Origin: Bacillota bacterium
Lineage (GTDB): Bacteria; Bacillota; Clostridia; Peptostreptococcales; Anaerovoracaceae
Assembly (NCBI GenBank): GCA_030527065.1
Contig: JAUNBO010000117.1
Span: 1-5,799 of the forward strand
Direction: 5' to 3'
DNA length: 5,799 nt
Shown here: in pieces, positions 5,796 to 5,799 of the stretch
How the letters are laid out: the number at the start of each line of letters is the position of its first letter
How positions within the stretch are numbered: the stretch's first letter is position 1
Notes under the pieces: generated by a model
Seen by the model: only the letters and a program-made list of their open reading frames with translations
Databases searched by the model: none
What the model was told of the DNA's origin: nothing
Position numbers and translations under genes: made by a program

Positions 5796-5799
5796 TCCT
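5796..5799 (-). promoter_or_regulatory. rpsR ribosome binding site
   Basis: AGGA on the minus strand at the window edge, 7 bases before the rpsR ATG (5788). An out-of-frame ATG (5795-5793) lies between, too close to this site to compete well. Confidence 0.7.

Overview
The window reads almost entirely from the minus strand and carries a conserved Firmicutes chromosomal neighbourhood. In order of transcription (high to low coordinates) it holds rpsR (ribosomal protein S18), gdpP (membrane c-di-AMP phosphodiesterase, YybT family), rplI (ribosomal protein L9), dnaB (replicative helicase) and a DnaD-domain primosome protein. This order, the GdpP architecture, the DnaD protein and the strong Shine-Dalgarno sequences point to a GC-rich member of the Clostridia. 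The family cannot be fixed from the sequence alone; Lachnospiraceae or a relative is my guess. No mobile elements, tRNA or rRNA genes, or CRISPR arrays are visible, and no plus-strand gene is convincing.

Layout. The right end (5549-5799) is rpsR with its ribosome binding site, presumably the last gene of an rpsF-ssb-rpsR operon whose other genes lie outside. A clear intrinsic terminator follows 20 bases after its stop. A strong sigma-A-type promoter (TTTAAA, 17-base spacer, extended TATAAT) begins inside the terminator's U-tract. It would start an RNA with a GC-rich leader of about 200 bases made of small hairpins, including a 21-base tandem repeat. Then come gdpP, rplI (12 bases later, ribosome binding site abutting the gdpP stop), dnaB (about 50 bases later) and the DnaD-domain gene (26 bases later). 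The last 151 bases (1-151) hold no recognisable gene.

Function. The four-gene unit joins c-di-AMP turnover at the membrane, a ribosomal protein, the replicative helicase and a primosome component. It looks like one transcription unit separated from rpsR by the terminator and promoter pair.

Most worth a second look: (1) the last 110 or so residues of the DnaD-domain protein resemble the N-terminal region of the clostridial helicase loader DnaC/DnaI, including its CxxC...CxC motif, but no AAA+ ATPase follows in the window; (2) the repetitive, hairpin-rich leader upstream of gdpP matches no riboswitch or leader family I recognise.
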